Positions 1 to 8,631 of a DNA stretch of 64,000 bases are shown piece after piece. The position numbers and the translations under genes were made by a program. The stretch comes from Streptomyces roseoviridis. GTDB lineage: Bacteria > Actinomycetota > Actinomycetes > Streptomycetales > Streptomycetaceae. Every line of letters starts with the position of its first letter. The stretch's first letter is position 1. The DNA lies in assembly GCF_039535235.1 (NCBI RefSeq), contig NZ_BAAAWU010000001.1, positions 6,079,001-6,143,000 of the forward strand. Direction: 5' to 3'. The notes under the pieces were generated by a model. That model was given only the letters and a program-made list of their open reading frames with translations. It was not told the DNA's origin and made no database searches.

Positions 1-988
1 CGAAGCCGGCGCCGACGGTCTGCCCGAGGGTGTAGCGGTAGTGGATGCCCTCCAGGATCACGGCGAGCTTGAACCAGGCGAAGGCCGTGTACCAGGACAG
101 GGCGCCGGTGTCGCGGCCGGAGCGGGCGGCGTACCGCTCGGTCAGCTCGGCGGCGGTGGGATGGCCGGCGGCGGAGGCGGTGGTGGAGATCGGCGAGCCC
201 GGCAGGTCGAGCGGCGTGCTGTACATGATCAGCAGGCCGAGGTCGGTGAGCGGGTCGCCGAGGGTGGACATCTCCCAGTCGAGGACGGCCCTGATCCGGT
301 CGTCCGCGCCGACGAGGACGTTGTCCAGGCGGTAGTCGCCGTGGACGACGGAGGGCGCGGGGGAGACCGGCAGGCCGCGGCCGAGGGCCGCGTGCAGCTC
401 GTCGATGCCGGCCAGGTCACGCCCCCGGGAGGCGGCGAGCTGCTTGCCCCAGCGGCGCAGCTGCCGGTCGAGGAAGCCCTCGGGCCGCCCGAAGTCCTCC
501 AGGCCGACGCCGGCAGGGTCGACGGCGTGGAGGTCGACGAGGGTGTCGACCAGGCGCAGGACCGCCTGACGGGTGCGCTCGGGGCCCAGCGGGGCGAGTT
601 CGCCGGCGGAGCGGTACGGGGTGCCCTCGACGAACTCCATGACGTAGAACGGCGCGCCGAGCACCGACTCGTCCTCGCACAGCACGACGGTCTTCGGCAC
701 CGGCACGGCGGTGGGGTGCAGGGCGCTGATGACCCGGTGCTCGCGCTTCATGTCGTGCGCGGTGGCCAGCACATGGCCGAGCGGCGGACGGCGCACGACC
801 CAGCGGCCGGTCCCGTCGGTGACGACATAGGTCAGGTTGGAGCGGCCGCCCTCGATCAGCCGGGCGGTGAGCGGACCGGAGACGAGGCCGGGCCGCTCGC
901 GGTCGAGGAAACGGCGCAGCCGCTCGGGGTCGAGACCGGGAGGGGGCACCTCCCGTGTCGGGGACTGCGGGGGAGGGGCGGAACTCAT
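1..988 (-). CDS. Phosphotransferase (APH/ACAD10-like) family protein, 3' end beyond the window
   Basis: Reading the minus strand from an ATG at 988 gives an open frame of 329 codons that runs off the left edge. The frame contains the APH-family catalytic loop HGDYRLDN and, downstream, the metal-binding segment LDWEMSTLGDPLTDLG. These identify an aminoglycoside-phosphotransferase-fold kinase of the type found beside acyl-CoA dehydrogenases (FadE36/ACAD10-like). In that family the substrate is probably a hydroxyacyl compound rather than an antibiotic; this is inference. A good ribosome site (GGAGGT, about 7 bases before the ATG) supports the start. The gene is divergent from the glucarate-dehydratase-like gene and has a TetR-type palindrome about 40 bases upstream. 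The last part of the protein is not in the window. Confidence 0.85.
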   Translation of the reverse strand, partial: MSSAPPPQSPTREVPPPGLDPERLRRFLDRERPGLVSGPLTARLIEGGRSNLTYVVTDGTGRWVVRRPPLGHVLATAHDMKREHRVISALHPTAVPVPKTVVLCEDESVLGAPFYVMEFVEGTPYRSAGELAPLGPERTRQAVLRLVDTLVDLHAVDPAGVGLEDFGRPEGFLDRQLRRWGKQLAASRGRDLAGIDELHAALGRGLPVSPAPSVVHGDYRLDNVLVGADDRIRAVLDWEMSTLGDPLTDLGLLIMYSTPLDLPGSPISTTASAAGHPTAAELTERYAARSGRDTGALSWYTAFAWFKLAVILEGIHYRYTLGQTVGAGF

Positions 989-1027
989 GCGGGCGTACCT
1001 CCGGGGTCGGCGTCGGCGTTCATGATG

Positions 1028-1041
1028 ACCGACCAGTCGGT
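1028..1041. promoter_or_regulatory. TetR-type operator candidate
   Basis: The sequence ACCGACCAGTCGGT is an inverted repeat with 6-base arms (ACCGAC and GTCGGT) around a 2-base centre. It resembles operators of TetR regulators of acyl-CoA and phosphotransferase operons. It lies about 40 bases upstream of the phosphotransferase start, where a repressor would act. No tetR gene is visible next to it, so the regulator would be encoded elsewhere or beyond the left edge. Confidence 0.5.
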
Positions 1042-1100
1042 ATGTCGTCCAGGGGGAGGCCGGAAACCCCGTGCGCGCCTCTGGTGGGCCGTCTGTCCTC

Positions 1101-1115
1101 GTGAATAGAGTTCAC
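1101..1115 (+). promoter_or_regulatory. Promoter -10 inside an inverted repeat (GTGAA-5-TTCAC)
   Basis: GTGAATAGAGTTCAC is a perfect 5-base-arm inverted repeat. Its centre plus the next T reads TAGAGT (1106-1111), a good -10 box. Seven bases downstream lies the ATG at 1118, so the transcript would be leaderless. A regulator bound to the repeat would directly block the -10. Confidence 0.4.
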
Positions 1116-1117
1116 AT

Positions 1118-2401
1118 ATGGATTCAGCGCTGTGCATCGACGACGTCCGGCTGACCCCGATCCTCATCGCCGACCCACCGCTCCTCAACACCCAGGGCGT
1201 CCACCAGCCCTTCACTCCCCGGCTCGTGGTGGAGATCGTCACCCGGGGCGGCGTGACCGGCCTCGGCGAGACCTACGGCGACGCCCGCTACCTCGGCCCG
1301 GCCCGGGCGCTGGCGGCAGCACTGCCCGGCCATCCGGTCACCCACGTGAACGGACTGTTCGCACTGGCCGAGGAAGTCGGTGACCCGGCCATGACCGCGG
1401 GGGTGGACGAGCGGGCCGACGCCGGTGGCCTCCGCGGGGCCCAGACCGCCGCCAAGCTCCGCCTCTCCGTCGTCTCCGCCTTCGAGACCGCCTGTCTGGA
1501 CGCCCTCGGCAAGACCCTCGGACTGCCCGTCCACGCCCTGCTCGGCGGCAAGGTCCGCGCCGAAGTCGAGTACAGCGCCTACCTCTTCTACAAGTGGGGC
1601 GCTCACCCCGGCGGTGCTCCCGACGCGTGGGGCGAGGCCGTCGACCCGGCCGGCGTCGTCGAACAGGCCCGCCGCTTCGACCGCCTCCACGGCTTCGGCT
1701 CCTTCAAGCTCAAGGGCGGCGTCTTCCCGCCCGAGGAGGAGACCGCCGCGATCCGCGCCCTCGCCGGGGAGTTCCCCGGCCGCCCGCTGCGCCTCGACCC
1801 CAACGGCGCCTGGTCGGTGGCGACCTCCCTCGCCGTGGCCCGTGAACTCGGCGACGTGCTCGAGTACCTGGAGGACCCCGCGACCGGGACGGCCGCGATG
1901 GCCGAGGTCGCCGCCGGCACGGAGGTGCCGCTCGCCACCAACATGTGCGTGACCGCCTTCGAGGAGGTGCCGGAGGCCCTCGCCCGGGGTGCGGTACGGA
2001 TCGTGCTCTGCGACCACCACTACTGGGGCGGGCTGCACCGCACCCGCGAACTGGCCGCCCTGTGCCGCACGTACGGCATCGGGCTCTCCATGCACTCCAA
2101 CACCCACCTGGGCATCAGCCTCGCCGCCATGACCCAGGTCGCCGCGACCCTGCCCCGGCTCGACCACGCCTGCGACACCCACTACCCGTGGCAGACCGAG
2201 GACGTCGTCACCACCGCCCCGCGCTTTCGCTCCGGCCGCCTCGCCGTCTCCGACGCGCCCGGCCTCGGGATCACCCTCGACCGCGACCGGCTCGCCGACC
2301 TCCACCGCCGGTGGGCCGAGGACGACGGCCGGATGCGCGACCGCGACGACGCGGCGGCGATGCGGGCGGCGCACCCGGAGTGGACACCGGGGCGCTGGTA
2401 G
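1118..2401 (+). CDS. Glucarate dehydratase-like enolase-superfamily protein
   Basis: This 427-residue protein has the full enolase-superfamily (mandelate racemase/glucarate dehydratase subgroup) active-site pattern. The KxK pair is in FKLKGG (K197, K199). The metal ligands follow in RLDPNG (D227, N229), LEDP (E252) and TNMC (N275). The acid/base histidine region is SMHSNTH (326-330). Length and motifs match the glucarate dehydratase family, which removes water from aldarates to give 5-dehydro-4-deoxyglucarate. The exact sugar-acid substrate cannot be read from the sequence. There is no convincing ribosome site; a -10 box seven bases upstream suggests a leaderless mRNA starting at this ATG. 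It converges on the following MBL hydrolase gene. Confidence 0.8.
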   Translation: MDSALCIDDVRLTPILIADPPLLNTQGVHQPFTPRLVVEIVTRGGVTGLGETYGDARYLGPARALAAALPGHPVTHVNGLFALAEEVGDPAMTAGVDERADAGGLRGAQTAAKLRLSVVSAFETACLDALGKTLGLPVHALLGGKVRAEVEYSAYLFYKWGAHPGGAPDAWGEAVDPAGVVEQARRFDRLHGFGSFKLKGGVFPPEEETAAIRALAGEFPGRPLRLDPNGAWSVATSLAVARELGDVLEYLEDPATGTAAMAEVAAGTEVPLATNMCVTAFEEVPEALARGAVRIVLCDHHYWGGLHRTRELAALCRTYGIGLSMHSNTHLGISLAAMTQVAATLPRLDHACDTHYPWQTEDVVTTAPRFRSGRLAVSDAPGLGITLDRDRLADLHRRWAEDDGRMRDRDDAAAMRAAHPEWTPGRW

Positions 2402-2499
2402 CCGGGGCGGGACGGCGGCGGGCCCTGGCGCGGACGCTGCGACGGCGCGGGCTGCGGGCGCTGCGGGGGGCGGGCGGTCCCCCGGCACGGCGGGCGGCG

Positions 2500-3411
2500 C
2501 TACGCGTGGCAGGCCACCGGCACCCCGCCGTTCATCGCGGCCATGTCCCCGAACACCGCCGCCGCGTCCAGCGGATGCCCCTCCGGCAGGCCGTCCAGCT
2601 CCGCGTACGCCCGGTGCAGGTTGGCGACCAGCCGCTCGCTCTCCCGCCACGCGGCGAACTCGCCCAGGTCCGCCCGGCGGGCGGTCTCCAGCGGCGTCGC
2701 CCCCTCGGCGCGGCCCTCGGCGGCGAGCTCCCGCACCCAGCGCAGATAGCGTTCGGTCGCGTCGTACGCGGAGGGGTCGGTCACCGGGCCGTGGCCGGGC
2801 ACCACCACGGGCGCGTCGAGCGCGCGCAGCAGGTCGAGCGCCCGCAGGGAACCGGCCAGCGAACCCATCGGCAGGAACGGCGTGCCGCCGTGGAAGACCA
2901 GGTCGCCGGTGAACACCACGCCCTGCCGGGGGAGATGGACGATCGAGTCGCCCGTGGTGTGCGCGGGCCCGGGGTGGATCACCCGCACCTCGGTCTCCCC
3001 GACGTACAGCGTCAGCCGGTCCCGGTAGGTCAGGTGCGGCGGGGTGATCTCGACCCGGCCGAAGTCGGTCCGCGGCCACAGCAGGTGCAGCTGGTGGCCG
3101 GCGGCCAGCTGCTCGGTCCGGCAGTTCTCGTGCCCGACGATCCGGGCCTCCGGCAGGAACACCCCGTTGCCGTACGTGTGGTCGCCGTGGTGGTGCGTGG
3201 AGACGATCGTCCGGGGCGGGGCGAACCCGGCGTCGAGCACCGCCCCGCGCAGCAGCCGGGCCCGGCGCTCGGTGGCGGCGGTGTCGACGAGCAGGCTCTC
3301 GTCGCCGTCGCCGACGAAGCCGGCGTTGTTCAGGCACCAGCCGCCGTCCGGCTGGACGAAGGCGTGGACGTTCGGCGCGAGCGCCTCGACATAGGGCTCG
3401 GTGACGGGCAC
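2500..3411 (-). CDS. MBL-fold metallo-hydrolase
   Basis: This is a 303-residue protein with a GTG start. The metallo-beta-lactamase signature THHHGDH is at residues 72-78, followed by conserved histidines and aspartates in HPGPAHTTGD, FTGDL and VPGHGP. These bind the dinuclear metal site of the fold. The family covers glyoxalase II, quorum lactonases and related hydrolases, and no substrate can be assigned here. It has no signal peptide, so it is probably cytoplasmic. It lies downstream of the histidine-rich protein gene on the same strand with an 81-base gap, so the two could share a transcript. Confidence 0.8.
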   Translation of the reverse strand: MPVTEPYVEALAPNVHAFVQPDGGWCLNNAGFVGDGDESLLVDTAATERRARLLRGAVLDAGFAPPRTIVSTHHHGDHTYGNGVFLPEARIVGHENCRTEQLAAGHQLHLLWPRTDFGRVEITPPHLTYRDRLTLYVGETEVRVIHPGPAHTTGDSIVHLPRQGVVFTGDLVFHGGTPFLPMGSLAGSLRALDLLRALDAPVVVPGHGPVTDPSAYDATERYLRWVRELAAEGRAEGATPLETARRADLGEFAAWRESERLVANLHRAYAELDGLPEGHPLDAAAVFGDMAAMNGGVPVACHA

Positions 3412-3492
3412 AGGTGATCCCCCGGACGGAAGGCCGACGTGACAGGGGAAGAGTGCCAGCCGGCCGCCGGCCGGGGGAAGTTCGCCGTGCCG

Positions 3493-3792
3493 TCAGTGGT
3501 CGTCCCAGTGGTTGTCGTGCGGCGCGTGCCGGTGCCCGTCGTGCGCGTAGTCGATGTGGTCGCCGTGCGGGACGCCGGGATGCCCGCAGCCCGGCCCGTG
3601 CGTGTGGTCGGGGTGGGTGTGCGCGACGTGCGAGGTGGGCTCGCACTCGTCCCAGTGGCCGGCGTGCTCGCGGTGCAGGTGGCCGTCGTGGGCGTAGTCG
3701 ACGTGGTCCCGGTGCGGAACGGCGGTGTGGCCGCACGACGGGCCGTGGGAGTGCGCGTGGGAGCTCGGGTGCTCGTGGTGCAGAACGGTCAT
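3493..3792 (-). CDS. Histidine-rich duplicated metal-binding protein
   Basis: This 99-residue protein is about one quarter histidine and is built from two similar halves. Each half runs HGPxCGHxxVPHxDHxDYxHDGHxH, then a short His-rich tail ending in HWDE or HWDD. The single cysteine in each CGH plus the dense histidines indicate binding of Zn, Ni, Cu or Co. There is no signal peptide or membrane segment, so a cytoplasmic metal store or chaperone is the likely role (inference). Similar proteins are common but unnamed in Streptomyces and are sometimes mislabelled as transporters. A TAGCCT -10 and CTGAAG -35 with 17-base spacing lie upstream. Confidence 0.8.
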   Translation of the reverse strand: MTVLHHEHPSSHAHSHGPSCGHTAVPHRDHVDYAHDGHLHREHAGHWDECEPTSHVAHTHPDHTHGPGCGHPGVPHGDHIDYAHDGHRHAPHDNHWDDH

Positions 3793-3826
3793 GACATCGC
3801 CTCTGAGAAAGGAGGGTGACCCTTCC

Positions 3827-3855
3827 AGGCTAGTCCGGAATGCCCGTTTCTTCAG
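3827..3855 (-). promoter_or_regulatory. Promoter candidate for the histidine-rich protein
   Basis: On the minus strand CTGAAG (3855-3850) and TAGCCT (3832-3827) are separated by 17 bases, matching a vegetative sigma-factor promoter. The leader would be about 30 bases. No clear Zur-like palindrome was seen around it. Confidence 0.35.
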
Positions 3856-3909
3856 GGGTTCGGCCGCGGCCGGTGAGGAGGCCCGGAGAGCGCCCGGCGG
3901 GCCCGGACC

Positions 3910-4236
3910 TCAGAGCACCACCGCGACCGCGAAGCCCGCGAACGCCACCGTGCACACCGCCGCGAGCAGGGCGCCCCGGTGCGAGAGCGGCAGCGGCCGC
4001 ACGGCGGCGCCGAGCGTCTGGATCCGCCGGTGCGCGACGGCCAGGAACCCCAGCCACGCCAGGGCCGACAGGCCCGCGGCCACGAGCCCGGTCGCCGTGA
4101 CCCCGTCGTGGATGGCCTGCTTGCCGGCGAGGACCGCCACCACCGTGCACGACAGGGTCGTCCGCCGCCACGCGAGCCGGGTCCGCTCGGGCTGGAGCCC
4201 GGGATCCCGGCCCGCCGCCGCTCCGGCCTCGCTCAC
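3910..4236 (-). CDS. DUF202 family membrane protein
   Basis: This is a 108-residue protein with a GTG start at 4236. The N-terminal ERTRLAWRRT followed by hydrophobic helices is the DUF202 signature. Three membrane segments can be drawn at about residues 30-40, 48-68 and 88-108. The start codon overlaps the stop of the upstream gene as GTGA (4233-4236), so translation is probably coupled. The family has no established biochemical function. The longer reading of this frame upstream runs through the next gene in another frame and is not credible. Confidence 0.75.
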   Translation of the reverse strand: MSEAGAAAGRDPGLQPERTRLAWRRTTLSCTVVAVLAGKQAIHDGVTATGLVAAGLSALAWLGFLAVAHRRIQTLGAAVRPLPLSHRGALLAAVCTVAFAGFAVAVVL

Positions 4237-4628
4237 CGTCCGGTCCAGCCGAAGACCACGACCACCACCATCGCGAGCGCGACCACCGCCACCGCCAGGC
4301 TCAGCACCGTCGGGAAGCGGGAGACGGGCAGGTCCTCCCCGCGCCGCATGGCCCGCTCGCACCGCACCCAGTGGTTCACCGCGCGCAGCGCGCACAGCAC
4401 ACCGGCCGCGAGCAGCGCCAGCGCGAGCCCCACCCGGACGCCCCAGCGCAGGTCCGGCAGGAACTGGTCCACGGCGAAACCGCCGCCGATCAGCGCGAGC
4501 GCGGTCCGGATCCACGCGAGGAAGGTCCGCTCGTTGGCCAGGGAGAAACGGTAGTCGGGGGTCTCGCCCTCCTCCCGGAGGCGCTGCGGCGCGAACCACA
4601 GCCGCAGACTCTGTACGAAGTCGCTCAC
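4233..4628 (-). CDS. YidH-type DUF202 membrane protein
   Basis: This 131-residue protein has the DUF202/YidH signature: a soluble N-terminus, then FSLANERTFLAWIRTALALIGGG leading into the first membrane helix (shown here only by its key residues, ANERT and WIRT). Two more helices follow near residues 65-83 and 106-125. It is the first member of a coupled pair with the shorter DUF202 gene downstream, which suggests a heteromeric membrane complex (inference). Function is unknown for the family. Confidence 0.8.
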   Translation of the reverse strand: MSDFVQSLRLWFAPQRLREEGETPDYRFSLANERTFLAWIRTALALIGGGFAVDQFLPDLRWGVRVGLALALLAAGVLCALRAVNHWVRCERAMRRGEDLPVSRFPTVLSLAVAVVALAMVVVVVFGWTGR

Positions 4629-4658
4629 CCGGGCACCTTAACGGCCCCGGCGGGCACC

Positions 4659-5174
4659 TCAGCGGCCCCGGCGCGCGCGCAGCCGCTCGTACGCGGCGAG
4701 GCCGTCGGGCACCCACTCCCACTCGGCGAGCCGGGCCGCCAGCTCCTCCTCCGGCAGGAAGGCGTGCCAGGCCACCTCCTCCACCTGCGGGCTCACGGGC
4801 AGGTCGCAGCGCACCTCGTACACGGCCGACCACCACTTCCCGGCCACGCCCCCGGAGTCGTACAGGAACTTCAGCAGCGGCACCGGCCGGGGCAGCCCGG
4901 ACACGCCCAGTTCCTCCTCGGCCTCGCGCAGCGCGGCCTCGTCGTAGGACTCGCCCGCGCCGACCACCCCGCCGACGAACATGTCGTAGAGGGAGGGGTA
5001 GACGAGCTTCGTGGGGGTCCTGCGGTGGACGAAGATCCTCCCCCGGGCGTCCCGCACCTGGATGAAGGCGCAGCGGTGGATCAGGCCCCGCGCGTACACC
5101 TCACCGCGCGGGAGCCGTCCGGTCACCCGGTCGTCCTCGTCGACGACGTCGATCAGTTCGTCAGCGGCGCTCAT
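4659..5174 (-). CDS. NUDIX hydrolase
   Basis: This 171-residue protein carries the Nudix box at about residues 69-91, ending REAEEELG, with the GxxxxxE start in GAGESYDE. The enzyme hydrolyses a nucleoside-diphosphate-linked compound with Mg2+. The flanking pattern RGLIHRCAF and RRTPTKLVYPSLYDMFVGG resembles the isopentenyl-diphosphate-isomerase-like/YfcD subgroup. The substrate is not determined. The ATG at 5174 is preferred because the longer open frame upstream lies inside the SDR gene. It is 32 bases downstream of the SDR on the same strand and may be co-transcribed. Confidence 0.85.
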   Translation of the reverse strand: MSAADELIDVVDEDDRVTGRLPRGEVYARGLIHRCAFIQVRDARGRIFVHRRTPTKLVYPSLYDMFVGGVVGAGESYDEAALREAEEELGVSGLPRPVPLLKFLYDSGGVAGKWWSAVYEVRCDLPVSPQVEEVAWHAFLPEEELAARLAEWEWVPDGLAAYERLRARRGR

Positions 5175-5206
5175 CCCGCCATCCAACCAGGTGCGGCCGC
5201 GGGGGC

Positions 5207-6369
<1,163 letters not shown>

Positions 6370-6438
6370 GGCGGTCACCCTAATGTCCCGCCTGAGGAAA
6401 CGGAACGGGCACGAACGGCCCCGGGCAGGGCCCGGCCA

Positions 6439-6467
6439 TTGACTCGATACATCGGTGTATCCAAGAT
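6439..6467 (+). promoter_or_regulatory. Promoter of the FAD dehydrogenase, leaderless
   Basis: TTGACT (6439-6444) and CAAGAT (6462-6467) are spaced by exactly 17 bases. Transcription would begin about 6474-6475, which is the A of the ATG at 6475. There is no ribosome site before that ATG, consistent with a leaderless mRNA. Confidence 0.6.
6446..6461. promoter_or_regulatory. TetR-type operator between -35 and -10
   Basis: GATACATCGGTGTATC has 6-base arms GATACA and TGTATC around a 4-base centre. It fills the spacer of the promoter, so a bound repressor would exclude RNA polymerase. The adjacent divergent regulator gene is a truncated relic. Confidence 0.6.
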
Positions 6468-6474
6468 GCGGACC

Positions 6475-8139
6475 ATGTCTCATGATGCGTACGACGCCGA
6501 TGCCATCGTGATCGGGGCCGGCCTCGCCGGTCTCGTCGCCACCGCCGAACTGGTCGACGCGGGCCGCTCGGTGATCCTGCTCGACCAGGAACCCGAGCAG
6601 TCGATCGGCGGCCAGGCCCACTGGTCCTTCGGCGGCCTGTTCCTCGTCGACTCGCCCGAACAGCGCCGCATGCGCATCCGCGACAGCCACGCCCTCGCCC
6701 TCCAGGACTGGCTCGGCACCGCCGGCTTCGACCGGCCCGAGGACGCCTGGCCGAGGCGATGGGCCGAGGCGTACGTCGACTTCGCGGCCGGCGAGAAGCG
6801 CGCCTGGCTGCGCGGCATGGGCGTCCGCTTCTTCCCGGTCGTCGGCTGGGCCGAGCGCGGCGGCTACGACGCCAACGGGCACGGCAACTCCGTCCCCCGC
6901 TTCCACATCACCTGGGGCACCGGCCCCGGCCTCGTCGCGCCCTTCGAGCGGCGGGTGCGCGAGGGCGTCGCCCGCGGCCTGGTCCGCTTCCGCTTCCGCC
7001 ACCGGGTGACCGGCCTGGCCCGCACCGCGGGCGCGGTCGACACCGTCACCGGCGAGGTCCTGGCCCCCTCCGACGTCCCGCGCGGCACGGCCAGCGGCCG
7101 GGAGGTCACCGGCGACTTCTCCTACCGGGCACAGGCGGTGATCGTCACCTCCGGCGGCATCGGCGGCAACCACGACCTGGTGCGCGAGCAGTGGCCCGAA
7201 CGCCTCGGCACCCCGCCCGCCCGCATGCTCTCCGGCGTCCCCGCCCACGTCGACGGCCTGATGCTCGGCATCGCCGAGGACGCCGGCGCCCACCACATCA
7301 ACCGCGACCGGATGTGGCACTACACCGAGGGCATCGAGAACTGGAACCCGATCTGGGCCCGCCACGGCATCCGCATCCTGCCCGGCCCGTCCTCCCTCTG
7401 GCTCGACGCGACCGGCAGGCGGCTGCCCGTACCGCTCTTCCCCGGCTTCGACACCCTCGGCACCCTCGAACACATCATGCGGACCGGCCACGACCACACC
7501 TGGTTCGTGCTCGACCAGAAGATCATCGGCAAGGAGTTCGCGCTCTCCGGCTCCGAGCAGAACCCCGACCTCACGGGCAAGTCCGTCCGCGACGTCCTCG
7601 TCCGCGCCCGCGCCGACGTCCCCGGCCCGGTGAGGGCCTTCATGGACAAGGGCGCCGACTTCGTCGTCGAGCGGGACCTCGCCGCCCTGGTGCGCGGCAT
7701 GAACCGGCTCACCGGCGAGGACCTGATCGACGAGGCCGCGCTGCGCCGGGAGATCACCGCCCGCGACCGCGAGATCGCCAACCCCTTCACCAAGGACCTC
7801 CAGGTCATGGCGATCCGCGGCGCCCGCCGCTACCTGGGGGACAAGCTGATCCGCACGGCCGCCCCGCACCGCGTCCTCGACCCCAAGGCCGGCCCGCTGA
7901 TCGCCGTCCGCCTCCACATCCTCACCCGCAAGTCCCTCGGCGGCCTGGAGACCGACCTCTCCTCCCGGGTCCTCGACCCGTCCGGACAGCCGCTGCCGGG
8001 CCTGTACGCGGCGGGCGAGGCGGCCGGCTTCGGCGGCGGCGGCGTCCACGGCTACCGCTCCCTCGAAGGCACCTTCCTCGGCGGCTGCCTCTTCTCGGGG
8101 CGAGCGGCGGGACGGACGGCGGCTGAGGCGGTGGGCTGA
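6475..8139 (+). CDS. FAD-binding dehydrogenase (KstD/fumarate-reductase-like)
   Basis: This 554-residue flavoprotein starts with the FAD dinucleotide motif VIGAGLAGLVA about ten residues from the start. It ends with the flavin-binding GLYAAGEAAGFGGGG and GGCLFSGRAAG. This architecture is that of FAD-binding dehydrogenases related to 3-ketosteroid delta-1-dehydrogenase and fumarate reductase flavoprotein. The substrate is likely a steroid-like or other enone-forming ketone (inference). The start at 6475 is chosen over the upstream ATG codons because the promoter places the transcription start there. Its divergent TetR regulator is degraded, so expression may now be constitutive. Confidence 0.88.
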   Translation: MSHDAYDADAIVIGAGLAGLVATAELVDAGRSVILLDQEPEQSIGGQAHWSFGGLFLVDSPEQRRMRIRDSHALALQDWLGTAGFDRPEDAWPRRWAEAYVDFAAGEKRAWLRGMGVRFFPVVGWAERGGYDANGHGNSVPRFHITWGTGPGLVAPFERRVREGVARGLVRFRFRHRVTGLARTAGAVDTVTGEVLAPSDVPRGTASGREVTGDFSYRAQAVIVTSGGIGGNHDLVREQWPERLGTPPARMLSGVPAHVDGLMLGIAEDAGAHHINRDRMWHYTEGIENWNPIWARHGIRILPGPSSLWLDATGRRLPVPLFPGFDTLGTLEHIMRTGHDHTWFVLDQKIIGKEFALSGSEQNPDLTGKSVRDVLVRARADVPGPVRAFMDKGADFVVERDLAALVRGMNRLTGEDLIDEAALRREITARDREIANPFTKDLQVMAIRGARRYLGDKLIRTAAPHRVLDPKAGPLIAVRLHILTRKSLGGLETDLSSRVLDPSGQPLPGLYAAGEAAGFGGGGVHGYRSLEGTFLGGCLFSGRAAGRTAAEAVG

Positions 8140-8211
8140 GGCGGCGGCGGGGGCGGCGGCGGAGGCGCTCGTGGGACCGGGACTGTCAGGCCCCTCGGGC
8201 ATGATGGGCCC

Positions 8212-8631
8212 GTGACAAAACGCCTTTGGTTCCTTGCCGTTGGCACCGTCCTCGCACTGGGCGGACTCGCGGTCTTCCTCACCCTGCGCGGCCTCGACGC
8301 GGCCGACAAGTGGAGCAGCGTGCTCAGCCTCTTCTTCACGGTGGCCGGCTTCGCGCTGGCGCTGGCCGGCATGGTCGGCCGCGGCCCCGCGCAGTCGGCG
8401 GACGGGGCCGTCGCCGGCGGAGCGCTGCGCCAGATCCGCGGGGTGAAGGGTGACGTGACTCTCACGGGCGGAGGCTCGTCCGGCACCGCCCCTTCTTCCG
8501 CGTCGGTTCCCGCGCCCGCACAGGGCGGCGGCACCCAGTCGGCCCAGGGCGCCCGTACCGGAGGCGACCTGACACAGATCGACGGCGTCGATGGCTCCGT
8601 GCGGATCCAGCCGGAGTCGCCGACGCCATGA
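8212..8631 (+). CDS. Small two-helix membrane protein coupled to the NACHT protein
   Basis: This is a 139-residue protein with a GTG start. Two membrane helices lie at about residues 5-26 and 36-54, followed by a soluble Gly/Ser/Ala-rich tail. The tail contains two copies of a short motif: GGALRQIRGVKGDVTL (69-84) and GGDLTQIDGVDGSVRI (117-132). A related motif is found in the N-terminus of the downstream NACHT protein. The stop overlaps the next start as ATGA (8628-8631), so the two are translated together. I do not recognise a named family. A role as a membrane effector or anchor that meets the NACHT protein through the shared motif is inference. A CATGAT -10-like box (8200-8205) would make the mRNA leaderless. 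Confidence 0.75.
   Translation: MTKRLWFLAVGTVLALGGLAVFLTLRGLDAADKWSSVLSLFFTVAGFALALAGMVGRGPAQSADGAVAGGALRQIRGVKGDVTLTGGGSSGTAPSSASVPAPAQGGGTQSAQGARTGGDLTQIDGVDGSVRIQPESPTP

Noticed and set aside
1124-3736. 870-residue minus-strand open frame
   Set aside because: It is antisense to the glucarate-dehydratase-like gene and runs in a different frame through the MBL gene, with low-complexity Arg/Pro/Gly composition. It is a G+C-bias shadow.
6439-6474. Upstream ATG/TTG starts for the FAD dehydrogenase
   Set aside because: These codons lie within the promoter elements, before the predicted transcription start.
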